Assembly (NCBI GenBank): GCA_945907065.1 | Contig: CAMDSC010000004.1 | Coordinates: 62,001-126,000 of the forward strand | Direction of reading: 5' to 3' | DNA: 64,000 bases | DNA from: Chitinophaga pinensis | GTDB taxonomy: Bacteria > Bacteroidota > Bacteroidia > NS11-12g > UBA9320 | Shown: in pieces, positions 46,914 to 55,431 of the stretch | How the letters are laid out: each line of letters starts with the position of its first letter | Position numbering within the stretch: position 1 is the stretch's first letter | The notes under the pieces: model-generated | Databases searched by the model: none | What the model was told of the DNA's origin: nothing | Seen by the model: the letters and a program-made list of their open reading frames with translations, nothing else | Program-made: the position numbers and the translations under genes

Positions 46914-47378
46914 TTAATTAATATTAAGTGTTACCACTACATCGCCTATCGGTGGCGTGGCACTGCAGTTAACTATATTGGCTACACCTTGACAATTAAT
47001 ACCTGTTGAGCAGGATGTCGTTGGAGGGGTACAACTTGGAATTACCGCGGTATAAGGGAAACTTCCGAACGAACCAAAAGTATACCCTTGACAACCTCCA
47101 CTATTATCGACGATTGCAATTTCATCAATCCAACCCTGACAAGTAGTATTTATTGCTGGACCAGGGCTTGACGTAATTGTATTAACAACATTTCCCGCTC
47201 TTATTAAATAGATTGTCCAAGAACATGTGCCGGATGCTGTATTATTTATTGTGAATGTATAATTCTGCGCTTTTGCTATAAATCCCCAGTTTGAAAAAGC
47301 TAAAATAGCAAAAAGGATAAATGTTTTTTGAAAGAAATTTCTCGTGTTAGTGTTTGTTGTTTTTGTTTGTAAGTTCAT
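46914..47378 (-). CDS. Orphan Cys-rich secreted protein
   Basis: A 154-residue protein with a long signal peptide (about 1-38, with a basic Thr/Asn-rich n-region and FILFAILAFSNWGFIAKAQ). The mature part (about 116 residues) carries seven cysteines and is rich in Thr, Ser, Gly and Asn, ending in a beta-like DVVVTLNIN. I do not recognise a family. The odd cysteine count suggests at most three disulfides plus one free thiol. There is no T9SS sorting domain. Preceded by a 358-nt gene-free region; the following gene is a T9SS cargo on the same strand. Confidence 0.72.
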   Translation of the reverse strand: MNLQTKTTNTNTRNFFQKTFILFAILAFSNWGFIAKAQNYTFTINNTASGTCSWTIYLIRAGNVVNTITSSPGPAINTTCQGWIDEIAIVDNSGGCQGYTFGSFGSFPYTAVIPSCTPPTTSCSTGINCQGVANIVNCSATPPIGDVVVTLNIN

Positions 47379-47736
47379 AATAGTAATATTTAGTTGTTAG
47401 TATAATTTTTTTTGGCACTTACATAGCAGTACCCGCATTTTCAGGACGTAACCCTTTAATGATTCCTGATGTTCATTTTTCGTTCAAGTCTGTTTTGGGC
47501 ATGTTAGAATTTCGCCTCCTTTTTTAATGGTTTATAAATACTGTTTAGTAGAGTTAAATCAAATGTTGCGAAAAGTTTTCTCATAAACCTAAACAAATTT
47601 TTCATTGGGGGGGGTAAGGTGTTGATAGTCAGGTGTATTATTTTTTATATACTATTTTAAGACTTATTTGTTTAATCTCGGTTAATGAAATTAAGTTATT
47701 ATTTTCCTTTCCAAAAACTACCCTATTTTTGAAACC
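47379..47736. other. Gene-free region with G8 tract
   Basis: 358 nt between divergent genes. It contains a G8 run (47607-47614), unusual in this AT-rich sequence. The minus-strand stretch about 47420-47500 reads as a short in-frame, coding-like run (SGIIKGLRPENAGTAM then stop), possibly a remnant. No tRNA and no clear hairpin terminator was found. Confidence 0.5.
47724..47731 (+). promoter_or_regulatory. -7 promoter box of second glycosyltransferase
   Basis: Perfect TAnnTTTG (TATTTTTG), ending 5 nt before the TTG start, which suggests a leaderless mRNA. Confidence 0.55.
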
Positions 47737-49263
47737 TTGAAAATTCAGGACTCTAAACTATTAGTATTTACGGCCTATTTGGTATTACTAATCCTTGGTC
47801 TTTACCACCACGAAATGTGGCGGGATGAGTATGAGGAATATCTGCAAGCCCGCGATGCTCAAGGATTATTTGGTTTTGAAAATATAATGAATCAAGGGCA
47901 TGCTATGCTTTGGCAAAGTTGCCTTTGGATAATAACCCGGTTTACACATAATCCGCTAGCCATGAAATTTTTTCATGGATTAATAGCCGCCTCATTTGCT
48001 TTTGTTTTAATTTTTAAAAGTCCTTTTAAATTATGGCAGTCGGGCTTGTTGTTACTTAGTTACTTTTTTCTATTTGAGTATGCTGTTATTAGCCGGTGCT
48101 ATGCCTTTGGTGTATTATTTTTTCTGCTGTTTGCTTGGAATTATTCAAAAAACCTACAGCTAACCTGGTCTTCGGGAATACTCTTATTTTTATTGGCTAA
48201 CACCTCCATATATGCCATGATGCTAACAGCGGTATTGGTAGGTTGGCTATTTTTTATGGAAATAGTTTTAACAAAAGAGCAATGGAAAACCAACCTAAAA
48301 TCAAAGTTTCCAATTTTGCTTTTTGCAGGTTTGGGAATTTTGATGGCCTATTTGCAAATAAGACCGCAAGAGGATAACAGTTTTCCAATAAACAGAGTTA
48401 TTTGGCCTTTCGACCAATATCGGTTTGATGTAGCCATCACTCAATTTTTTAGTGCTTTTGTTCCCATAAGCAAATTTCAGGCAGGTCATTTCTGGAACAC
48501 AAATTTTTTAATGGATGATAAGGGAATAGTGAGTTGGTATTGGCCATTGATAACATTTTGCATCGTTACTTTACCTTTTATCCGTAAGCAATCTATTTTG
48601 CTATTGTGGCTTGGTGGGGTAGGCTTGGTTTTGTTTTTTCAATACCATACCGGGTTTAGGTTTGCCAGATATTACGGTCATTTTTTTATATGGTGGCTGG
48701 TTTGTTTGTGGTTGCTGGAGAAATTTCATGAACAGGATGAATTTATGTCAAAAGTAAAATTAACAGTCTTAATAATGGTGATTGCAACTCAGGCTATTGG
48801 AGGAGTGATGATGTATGCAGCCGATTGGACACAAAAATTTTCCAGAGGCCCGGAAGTGGCAAAATACCTTAAAAATAAAGGGTATGCCAAGAGTTATATG
48901 ATTGGTACAGTTGATTTTGCTTTAAGTCCCATTTCGGCAGAGTTGGATCGGAAAATTTATACCATGCAGCATAAAAAATTATGTAGCAATACCAAATGGG
49001 ATGGGGCTCGTTTAAACTCTACCGACAGCATGGATTTGGTAGAAGCATTGGCAACTGCTCCTAAAAATAAGCCATTAATTTTTATAGCCTCTCATCCGGT
49101 ACCACAGTTTGACTACTTTAAAGCTTTTGACGAGAAGAAACAAGCCAAACGGGAGTTTGACTTTGCCAATTACCATTTTAATTGTTTGGCATATTTTAAA
49201 CGGGGTATTGAATATTATGAAGGCTATTGGATATTTAAAGTAGAGGAGATAAAAAAACAATAA
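47737..49263 (+). CDS. Second polytopic membrane glycosyltransferase-like protein
   Basis: A 508-residue protein with about 11 membrane helices and a D-E pair (EMWRDEYEEY, residues 25-34) in the first extracytoplasmic loop, the GT-C-like arrangement also seen in the gene at 16433. The C-terminal ~90 residues are soluble. TTG is the start, 5 nt after a perfect -7 box. It probably moves a sugar from a polyprenyl-phosphate donor; the acceptor is unknown. The yqeY promoter box overlaps its stop codon. Confidence 0.7.
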   Translation: MKIQDSKLLVFTAYLVLLILGLYHHEMWRDEYEEYLQARDAQGLFGFENIMNQGHAMLWQSCLWIITRFTHNPLAMKFFHGLIAASFAFVLIFKSPFKLWQSGLLLLSYFFLFEYAVISRCYAFGVLFFLLFAWNYSKNLQLTWSSGILLFLLANTSIYAMMLTAVLVGWLFFMEIVLTKEQWKTNLKSKFPILLFAGLGILMAYLQIRPQEDNSFPINRVIWPFDQYRFDVAITQFFSAFVPISKFQAGHFWNTNFLMDDKGIVSWYWPLITFCIVTLPFIRKQSILLLWLGGVGLVLFFQYHTGFRFARYYGHFFIWWLVCLWLLEKFHEQDEFMSKVKLTVLIMVIATQAIGGVMMYAADWTQKFSRGPEVAKYLKNKGYAKSYMIGTVDFALSPISAELDRKIYTMQHKKLCSNTKWDGARLNSTDSMDLVEALATAPKNKPLIFIASHPVPQFDYFKAFDEKKQAKREFDFANYHFNCLAYFKRGIEYYEGYWIFKVEEIKKQ

Positions 49264-49268
49264 CTTTG
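49261..49268 (+). promoter_or_regulatory. -7 promoter box of yqeY
   Basis: Perfect TAnnTTTG (TAACTTTG). Its first three bases are the TAA stop of the upstream gene, and only 4 nt separate it from the ATG at 49273. Confidence 0.55.
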
Positions 49269-49272
49269 CCCC

Positions 49273-49713
49273 ATGAACTTACCCGAAAAAGTAAATAGTG
49301 AAATAACTGCGGCTATGAAGGCTAAAAACGAGCCTCGTTTGCGTACTTTCAGAAATATAAAAGCGCAATTTTTATTATTGCAGTCATCAGGCAGTGACGT
49401 GGCCGAAGATGCTTATTTAAAAGCTATTCAAAAAATGGCTAAAACAATTCGTGATAGCATTGAAATATTTGATAAAGAAGGCCGAACCGATTTGGTAACT
49501 AAGGAGCGTGAAGAATTAACCATTATTGAAGAATTGCTTCCTGCCCAAATGAGTGAAACTGAAATTACTGCTATAGTTCAGGGTATTATTGCCCAAACCG
49601 GGGCTGCCGGAATGAAGGACCTTGGAAAAGTGATGCCTGCTGCTATGAAAGCAACCGCCGGTGTAGCGGATGGGAAACTGGTTTCTGAAGTGGTGAAACG
49701 GTTGTTAAGCTAG
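49273..49713 (+). CDS. yqeY: GatB/YqeY domain protein
   Basis: A 146-residue helical protein with the YqeY family N-terminus (LRTFRNIKAQF) and the GatB-tail-like C-terminus (GMKDLGKVMPAAMKAT). It resembles the C-terminal tRNA-binding tail of the amidotransferase subunit GatB; a role with Glu/Asp-tRNA is inferred, not shown. It starts 4 nt after its own promoter box. Confidence 0.92.
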   Translation: MNLPEKVNSEITAAMKAKNEPRLRTFRNIKAQFLLLQSSGSDVAEDAYLKAIQKMAKTIRDSIEIFDKEGRTDLVTKEREELTIIEELLPAQMSETEITAIVQGIIAQTGAAGMKDLGKVMPAAMKATAGVADGKLVSEVVKRLLS

Positions 49714-49725
49714 TTAAAAGTTTTA

Positions 49726-49792
49726 TTTGTCATTCCGACGATAGGAGGAATCTCATCTTAGAAAGAGATGTCTCGTTCCTCGACATGACAAA
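49726..49792. repeat. Multi-hairpin interspersed repeat, copy A
   Basis: A 67-bp element with perfect 8-bp terminal inverted repeats TTTGTCAT (49726-49733) and ATGACAAA (49785-49792). Inside are three hairpins: ATTCC/GGAAT, CATCT/AGATG and ATGTC/GACAT. It lies between the convergent yqeY and ugd genes. Confidence 0.75.
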
Positions 49793-49800
49793 ATTAATTA

Positions 49801-51120
49801 TTAAATCTTAGCCCTGCCAATACACTCATACGAAAATCCGTATTCTACCATTTCCTCTGGCTCATAAATATTTCGTCCGTCAAAAATTACTTTGTGCTTT
49901 AGGCGGCTTCCCATTTCTTCAAATTTAGGGGAACGGAACTCTGGCCATTCAGTCACAATCAATAAAGCATCGGCATCATTTAATGCTTCATATTGTGAGG
50001 TAGCATACATTATGGAATTACCTAAAGTCTTCTTTGCTTCATGCATAGCCACAGGGTCATAAGCCGTCACAGTAGCTCCTTCGGCTAACAGTTTATCTAT
50101 AATTACCAAACTGGGGGCTTCACGCATATCATCGGTTTTGGGTTTAAAAGCCAATCCCCACATAGCAAAGTGTTTTCCGTTTAGAGAACCAAAATGTTTC
50201 TTAATTTTTGTAAATAAAACCGATTTCTGAAAATCATTCACCGATTCCACAGCTTCTAAAATCTGCATTTTATACCCATGTTCATGGGCAGTTTTGGCAA
50301 GGGCTTTCACATCTTTTGGAAAACAAGAACCGCCATAACCAATTCCGGGATATATAAATTTATTGCCAATTCGCGGGTCGCTGCCTATTCCTTTTCTCAC
50401 ATGATTTACATCGGCTCCCATTATTTCACACAAGTTGGCAATGTCATTCATAAAACTGATTTTGGTAGCCAACATAGCATTCGCGGCATACTTGGTCATT
50501 TCAGCCGATGGGATATCCATAAAAATAATAGGGTGCCCGTTGAGTAAAAATGGTTTGTACAAACGCTTCATTATTTCTTCGGCACGGTCACTTTCCACTC
50601 CTACCACAATTCTATCAGGCTTTAAAAAATCTTCTATAGCAGCACCTTCCTTTAAAAATTCAGGATTAGAGGCTACATCAAATTCAATGTCCAAACCACG
50701 CTTATCCAATTCTTGTCTAACAGCCAGTTTTACTTTTTTCGCCGTTCCTACAGGAACCGTACTTTTGGTAACAACCACTCCATAGTCGTTCATATGTTGA
50801 CCAATTCCGGCAGCTACAGCAAGCACATATTTAAGGTCCGCACTTCCGTCTTCTCCAGGAGGAGTTCCAACGGCTATAAAGGCTACATCGCAATCTTTAA
50901 TACTTTCAGCAAGGTCTGAACTAAAATTCAAACGGCCTTCTTTGTGGTTTCTAACCACCATTTCTTCAAGTCCAGGCTCAAATATTGGAAGTATTCCTTT
51001 TTTTAAGTTTTCTATTTTATTTACATCAATATCTACGCAGGTTACATCAATGCCTACTTCGGCAAAGCATGTTCCAGTAACTAAACCCACGTATCCTGTT
51101 CCTATAACGGCTATTTTCAT
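49801..51120 (-). CDS. ugd: UDP-glucose/GDP-mannose dehydrogenase family protein
   Basis: A 439-residue NAD-dependent four-electron dehydrogenase that makes a sugar nucleotide uronate. The Rossmann motif [10 protein letters not shown] is at residues 7-16; the catalytic Cys266 lies in [14 protein letters not shown]; a second Rossmann domain (about 310-439) binds the sugar nucleotide. UDP-glucose is the likely substrate, but UDP-GlcNAc or GDP-mannose cannot be excluded. It is 21 nt downstream of the DegT-type aminotransferase, forming a nucleotide-sugar operon. Confidence 0.9.
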   Translation of the reverse strand: MKIAVIGTGYVGLVTGTCFAEVGIDVTCVDIDVNKIENLKKGILPIFEPGLEEMVVRNHKEGRLNFSSDLAESIKDCDVAFIAVGTPPGEDGSADLKYVLAVAAGIGQHMNDYGVVVTKSTVPVGTAKKVKLAVRQELDKRGLDIEFDVASNPEFLKEGAAIEDFLKPDRIVVGVESDRAEEIMKRLYKPFLLNGHPIIFMDIPSAEMTKYAANAMLATKISFMNDIANLCEIMGADVNHVRKGIGSDPRIGNKFIYPGIGYGGSCFPKDVKALAKTAHEHGYKMQILEAVESVNDFQKSVLFTKIKKHFGSLNGKHFAMWGLAFKPKTDDMREAPSLVIIDKLLAEGATVTAYDPVAMHEAKKTLGNSIMYATSQYEALNDADALLIVTEWPEFRSPKFEEMGSRLKHKVIFDGRNIYEPEEMVEYGFSYECIGRAKI

Positions 51121-51141
51121 TTATTTTAAATTGTTGAATTG

Positions 51142-52266
51142 CTAAATTGTTTTTTTTAGTTCATTTGAAATGAAGAAAAGTTGTTCTTCATCCATTTCGG
51201 TACTTATAGGCAAAGAGATTACGGTTTTGCACAAAGTTTCGGAAATTGGGAATTGACCTTCATGGTAATTTTCTGAACCAAATGCTTTTTGATAATGCAA
51301 TGGTAATGGATAATAAATCATGCTTGGAATTCCTTTTTCGGCCAGTTTCTTTTTTAGCTCATCGCGGTTTATTCCGCAAACTTGTAATGTGTATTGGTGA
51401 AAAACGTGGGTAGATTTTGGGTCGCGGTAAGGAATTTTAAAATTTGGATGATTGGCTAATTCTTTATCGTAGAATGCCGCAACATCTTGTCGGGCAGCAC
51501 AATATTCATCTAAATAATTAAGTTTCACATTTAATATAGCAGCCTGCAGTGTATCAAGTCTTGAATTTACCCCAATTACTTCATGATAATATTGTACCCG
51601 TTGACCATGATTAGCTACCATTTTTATGGTTTGCCAAAGGGTTTCATCATTTGTAAATAAAGCTCCACCATCCCCATAACATCCCAAATTTTTGGAAGGA
51701 AAAAAGGAGATAGTTCCAATGTGGCCAATAGTTCCTGCTTGTTTTTTTGTGCCATCACTAAATGTATAAATAGCTCCAATAGCTTGCGCTGTATCTTCTA
51801 TTACAAACAAGTTGTATTTTTTCGCAATAGTCATTATACTTTCCATATCGGCACATTGCCCAAATAAATGAACGGGTACAATAGCCTTTGTTTTTGGAGT
51901 AATAGCAGCTTCAATGGCGGCTGGGTCAATACAAAATGTATTTGGATTTACTTCTACCAAAACAGGTTTTAGCCCAAGTAAAGCTATAACTTCCGCAGTA
52001 GCGGCATAAGTAAAAGTAGCTGTGATAACCTCATCACCGGGTTGCAAATTAAGAGCCATCATGGCTATTTGCAAAGCATCGGTGCCATTGGCACAAGGAA
52101 TTACGTAGCCGGCTCCTGTATATTTTGCGAGATTATTGGCAAATTCTTCAACTAGAGGTCCTTTAATAAATTTAGTGCTTTCGAGTACTTCAAAAATAGC
52201 TGCATCAATTTCAGGCTTTATTCGGTGATACTGACTTTTTAAGTCCACCATTTGTATAGTTCGCAT
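51142..52266 (-). CDS. DegT/DnrJ/EryC1/StrS sugar aminotransferase
   Basis: A 374-residue PLP enzyme that aminates a keto-sugar nucleotide. The Schiff-base lysine is K192 (FFPSKNLGCYGDGGA); GTDALQIAM near 65 binds the phosphate; EDTAQAIGA near 160 holds the ring-binding Asp. The pairing with a nucleotide-sugar dehydrogenase resembles the WbpE/WbpA-type routes to amino sugars of surface glycan, but the exact product is an inference. Confidence 0.9.
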   Translation of the reverse strand: MRTIQMVDLKSQYHRIKPEIDAAIFEVLESTKFIKGPLVEEFANNLAKYTGAGYVIPCANGTDALQIAMMALNLQPGDEVITATFTYAATAEVIALLGLKPVLVEVNPNTFCIDPAAIEAAITPKTKAIVPVHLFGQCADMESIMTIAKKYNLFVIEDTAQAIGAIYTFSDGTKKQAGTIGHIGTISFFPSKNLGCYGDGGALFTNDETLWQTIKMVANHGQRVQYYHEVIGVNSRLDTLQAAILNVKLNYLDEYCAARQDVAAFYDKELANHPNFKIPYRDPKSTHVFHQYTLQVCGINRDELKKKLAEKGIPSMIYYPLPLHYQKAFGSENYHEGQFPISETLCKTVISLPISTEMDEEQLFFISNELKKTI

Positions 52267-52363
52267 TTACCGTTTATAAATTATAACGCCGCAAATTTAA
52301 TATTCTTTCATAGATAAGCCGTTTCATATGTAGTTTTCTATTTTTAAATTATATACCATATGG

Positions 52364-52414
52364 AATGCCGTACATCAATTAGTAGCTTTGGTTAACTAGG
52401 TTATCACCGGCATT
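52364..52414. promoter_or_regulatory. Distant 7-bp inverted repeat upstream of outer-membrane gene
   Basis: AATGCCG (52364-52370) and CGGCATT (52408-52414) are exact complements separated by 37 nt, just upstream of the TAACTTTG box at 52420. They could be operator half-sites or chance. Confidence 0.3.
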
Positions 52415-52419
52415 TCTAA

Positions 52420-52427
52420 TAACTTTG
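52420..52427 (+). promoter_or_regulatory. -7 promoter box of outer-membrane-type gene
   Basis: Perfect TAnnTTTG (TAACTTTG), 15 nt before the TTG start at 52443. Confidence 0.5.
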
Positions 52428-52442
52428 TCCTTTTAATTTACT

Positions 52443-53201
52443 TTGTACAGATATTTCTATTTATTAATCCTATCGGCTTTTGCATTTAATATCAATGCTC
52501 AAGGTGTTTTTCAACGAAAATTTGAACCCAAGCAAATTTTGTTATTTGATATAACCTTAAAGCAACAATATCCAGGTAGTGATTTGGTAAAGCGATTTGG
52601 AAAAGATGCTTCCATAGGGTTGGACATAAGTTATAAAAGTCAAGGAAACTGGGTTTTTGGGGTAGGTGGTCATTTTATGTTTGGCAATACGGTGCATGAA
52701 CTTGGAGTATTGGATTCAATAAAAGGAACCAGTGGCGAAATTATTGATGAAAACGGCCAATTTGCTGTGATTGGTTATGATGAGCGGGGGATGTATTTTG
52801 GTGGTACCGTTGGTAAAATTATCACGTTTGGCGGAGGTAATAAAAATTCGGGATTGTTTGTGAGTGTTGGTGGCGGCTATTTGCAACATAAAATCAGGAT
52901 TTATTCAACTAAAACAGTTCCCCAGCTTACGGATACTTATAAAAAGGGCTATGACCGACAAACTGGTGGACCGGCTGCCACGCAGTATATTGGATACCGT
53001 TTTTTAGACCCTAAAAAAAGACTTAATTTTTCGTTAGGATTTGAATTTACCGAAGGATTTACCCAAAACCTTCGCAGTTATAATTTTGATACCAGAATGC
53101 AAGATACCCAAAAGCGATTGGATCTTTTGTATAGTCTTAAATTTTCCCTAACCGTTCCTATCTTTCTTAAAAAAGTGAATGAAGAAGAATTTTTTGAATA
53201 A
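52443..53201 (+). CDS. Exported probable outer-membrane beta-barrel protein
   Basis: A 252-residue protein with a signal peptide (about 1-20, ending NINAQ) and an alternating-residue, glycine/aromatic-rich pattern (GVGGHFMFG, YFGGTVGKIITFGGG, GLFVSVGGGYLQHKI, FSLGFEFTEGF) expected of a beta-barrel. No family is recognised. The start is TTG. It precedes the Spy-like lipoprotein gene and waaA on the same strand, but is separated from the former by a 9-bp AT-rich hairpin. Confidence 0.7.
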   Translation: MYRYFYLLILSAFAFNINAQGVFQRKFEPKQILLFDITLKQQYPGSDLVKRFGKDASIGLDISYKSQGNWVFGVGGHFMFGNTVHELGVLDSIKGTSGEIIDENGQFAVIGYDERGMYFGGTVGKIITFGGGNKNSGLFVSVGGGYLQHKIRIYSTKTVPQLTDTYKKGYDRQTGGPAATQYIGYRFLDPKKRLNFSLGFEFTEGFTQNLRSYNFDTRMQDTQKRLDLLYSLKFSLTVPIFLKKVNEEEFFE

Positions 53202-53262
53202 AATGTATTCAAATTCTTAGGCTGTTTTTAGATAAATAATTTTTATTTACTTGAAATAAAGC

Positions 53263-53284
53263 GACTTAAAAATTATTTTAAGTC
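53263..53284. other. AT-rich 9-bp hairpin
   Basis: GACTTAAAA and its exact complement TTTTAAGTC flank ATTA. It lies between the outer-membrane-type gene and the lipoprotein gene. Weak as a terminator (no GC core, no T-run); it may be an operator. Confidence 0.4.
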
Positions 53285-53345
53285 TAATGAAACATTTTGA
53301 ATGAATTCATTTGTCTAACCATCAAACAACTTAAATATTAGGATT

Positions 53346-54032
53346 ATGAAACAAAATTTTAAAAAAGCCGCTCTTGCCTTCGGGATTATGGCATTAGCAT
53401 TTACTGGCTGCCGCAAAGAACAATTGAATCCTGCCCTTAATAATTTTTCTGAATCTGAGATTCAAGCTTTGGCCGTTCAAACTGAAACTGAAAGCGAAAC
53501 TGCTGAAATTTTTTATGATGAAGCTTCTAATGAAATATTTGCCGCTAATGAAGGAATTTCTGTTGATTACCTCGTAAATGCTGAAGATTTGGATGCCAAT
53601 GAAAATGTGGCCGGCTCCAATTCGTCAACTACAAGTAATGTAAGAAATCATTCATTTCTTCGTTGCCTTAAAGATTTAAAATTAGAAGATGACCAAATCA
53701 AAAAAATACGAATTGCACTAGGCGAATACAAAGATTGCAAAGCTTCAGTTATTCACCGGGCAAGAGCAATTCATGCTGCATTGGTGGCCAAGTACAAAGA
53801 TTTGGCTGCTGAGCAAGCCAAACTATTAAGAGCAGAAAAAATTACCAAAGCTGAATACGAACAACGCATGGCTAGGCTAAGACATGCATTCCAAAAAGAA
53901 TTAAGAGAATTGCAATTGAAAGATAAAGTAAATCAAGCTTTGAAAGATTGTCATACAAAATTCTTAAGACAACTTAACGGTATTTTGACTGACAGACAGT
54001 GGAAAGCCTTTGTTAATTGTTATAAAAAATAA
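53346..54032 (+). CDS. Spy/CpxP-like periplasmic lipoprotein
   Basis: A 228-residue lipoprotein: lipobox LAFTG-C22 after a short signal peptide, an acidic linker (about 30-105), and an all-helical C-terminal half (about 110-228) with LKLEDDQIKKI and GILTDRQWKAF, close to the LTxxQ motif of Spy/CpxP proteins. Such proteins act as periplasmic chaperones or metal sensors; here the role is inferred. The mature N-terminal Cys would be triacylated by Lnt, also in this window. A terminator follows. Confidence 0.75.
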   Translation: MKQNFKKAALAFGIMALAFTGCRKEQLNPALNNFSESEIQALAVQTETESETAEIFYDEASNEIFAANEGISVDYLVNAEDLDANENVAGSNSSTTSNVRNHSFLRCLKDLKLEDDQIKKIRIALGEYKDCKASVIHRARAIHAALVAKYKDLAAEQAKLLRAEKITKAEYEQRMARLRHAFQKELRELQLKDKVNQALKDCHTKFLRQLNGILTDRQWKAFVNCYKK

Positions 54033-54055
54033 TTTCAAACCACAGTTAAATAATG

Positions 54056-54088
54056 GCCCTGAAGTATTCATTTGCTTCGGGGCTTTTT
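54056..54088 (+). terminator. Rho-independent terminator after lipoprotein gene
   Basis: GCCCTGAAG (54056-54064) pairs with CTTCGGGGC (54075-54083) with one T-G wobble; a 10-nt loop and a T5 tail follow. Confidence 0.88.
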
Positions 54089-54112
54089 ATTTTAATTTGT
54101 GATACTTTGTGT

Positions 54113-54144
54113 TTTGGTGGCTAAGTGCTAACGGTATATCTTTG
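54113..54144 (+). promoter_or_regulatory. Promoter of waaA
   Basis: TTTG (54113-54116), a 20-nt spacer and TATCTTTG (54137-54144) match the Bacteroidota consensus exactly, 22 nt before the TTG start. Confidence 0.75.
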
Positions 54145-54166
54145 ACAACTAATTTTAACAATTAAT

Positions 54167-55405
54167 TTGAGAAGCCTTTATAATTTATCAATTTATTTTT
54201 TACAACTCATTTTTTTTGTAGGAAGAGGATTTAGCGAAAAAATAAATTTGGGCTACAAAGGCCGTAAAAATTGGCGACAGAATTTAAAAACCTTTAAAAA
54301 AAGCAATCCAGGAAAATTAATATGGTTTCATTGTGCATCGCTAGGTGAGTTTGAAATGGCACGACCAGTAATTGATGAATTGAATCAAAATAAACTGGAA
54401 GATGTAAAAATTCTGGTTACGTTTTTTTCACCTTCGGGTTATGAGCTTCGCAAAAATTTTAAAGATGTAGACCGGGTGATGTACATGCCTTTGGATACTC
54501 CAAAAAATGCTAGAAATTTTGTAGCAATAGCCAAACCTTACATTGCAGTTTTTGTGAAATATGAATTTTGGTTAAATAGTTTGGAACAATTGAAATTACA
54601 GGGCTCAAAGGTTATCTTAATCAACGGACTTTTTAGAAAAGAGCAACCGTTTTTTAAATGGTGGGGTGGCGATTTTAGAGAAGCTTTAAAAAACTTTGAC
54701 CATGTGTTTTTGCAAAATAAAAGTTCTCAAAAGCTCATAAAATCCTTGGGAGTTGACGATACAACCGTAACAGGCGATTTACGCTACGATAGGGTGGTGG
54801 CAATTTCTAAAACTGCAAAACATTTTCCTGAACTTGAATCGTTTGTTAAAGATAGTTTTGTTATAATAGGCGGAAGTACTTGGCCAGAGGAGGAGTGGAT
54901 TTTAAAGCAATGTATTGATAAAGTTAGCTCATCTGTGAAATTGATAATTGCTCCACATGATGTTTCTCAAAACCATTTAAAGCAAATTGAACAAAGATTT
55001 GTTGGTTACAACTTAAAGCGATTTACGGAGATGAAAGCCAATGATAACCCACAAATTGTATTGGTAAATACAATTGGTCATCTTTCATCTTTGTATCAAT
55101 ATGGAACGGTAGCCTTTGTTGGAGGAGGATTTACCGGGGCATTGCACAATATCATAGAGCCTGCAGTTTTTGGAATTCCGGTATTTTTTGGTTACAAACA
55201 TTCCAAATTTCCTGAGGCTGATTATTTTAAGAAAAACAAAATTGGTATTTCCATTCATAATGGATTTAATTTTACCGAGCACATAAAAGAATTGGTTGCA
55301 AAACCAAAACATTTAGAAACGATTAAGCTTAAAACCCCAATGGTTTTTAAATCGCATCTTGGCGGAACTCATCAAGTGTATTATAAAATATTGAAATACT
55401 TGTAA
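54167..55405 (+). CDS. waaA: 3-deoxy-D-manno-octulosonic-acid transferase
   Basis: A 412-residue GT-B glycosyltransferase (kdtA) that adds Kdo to lipid A at the inner membrane. The N-terminal membrane helix (about 7-25) is followed by WFHCASLGEFEMARPVI (about 45-60), with the catalytic Glu, and the C-domain CMP-Kdo block FVGGGFTGALHNIIEPAVFG (about 317-335). The start codon is TTG. The length fits the family. With hldD it shows that the cell makes an LPS core. Confidence 0.95.
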   Translation: MRSLYNLSIYFLQLIFFVGRGFSEKINLGYKGRKNWRQNLKTFKKSNPGKLIWFHCASLGEFEMARPVIDELNQNKLEDVKILVTFFSPSGYELRKNFKDVDRVMYMPLDTPKNARNFVAIAKPYIAVFVKYEFWLNSLEQLKLQGSKVILINGLFRKEQPFFKWWGGDFREALKNFDHVFLQNKSSQKLIKSLGVDDTTVTGDLRYDRVVAISKTAKHFPELESFVKDSFVIIGGSTWPEEEWILKQCIDKVSSSVKLIIAPHDVSQNHLKQIEQRFVGYNLKRFTEMKANDNPQIVLVNTIGHLSSLYQYGTVAFVGGGFTGALHNIIEPAVFGIPVFFGYKHSKFPEADYFKKNKIGISIHNGFNFTEHIKELVAKPKHLETIKLKTPMVFKSHLGGTHQVYYKILKYL

Positions 55406-55431
55406 TCCCTTTTTTAAAAATTTGATTAAAT

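Noticed and set aside
47420-47500. Active small gene in the gap
   Set aside because: The coding-like run is only about 17 codons after a stop and has no start codon; it is reported only as a possible remnant.
49726-49792. Simple rho-independent terminator between yqeY and ugd
   Set aside because: The element has three separate hairpins and related copies elsewhere; it lacks a T-run, so a plain terminator does not explain it.
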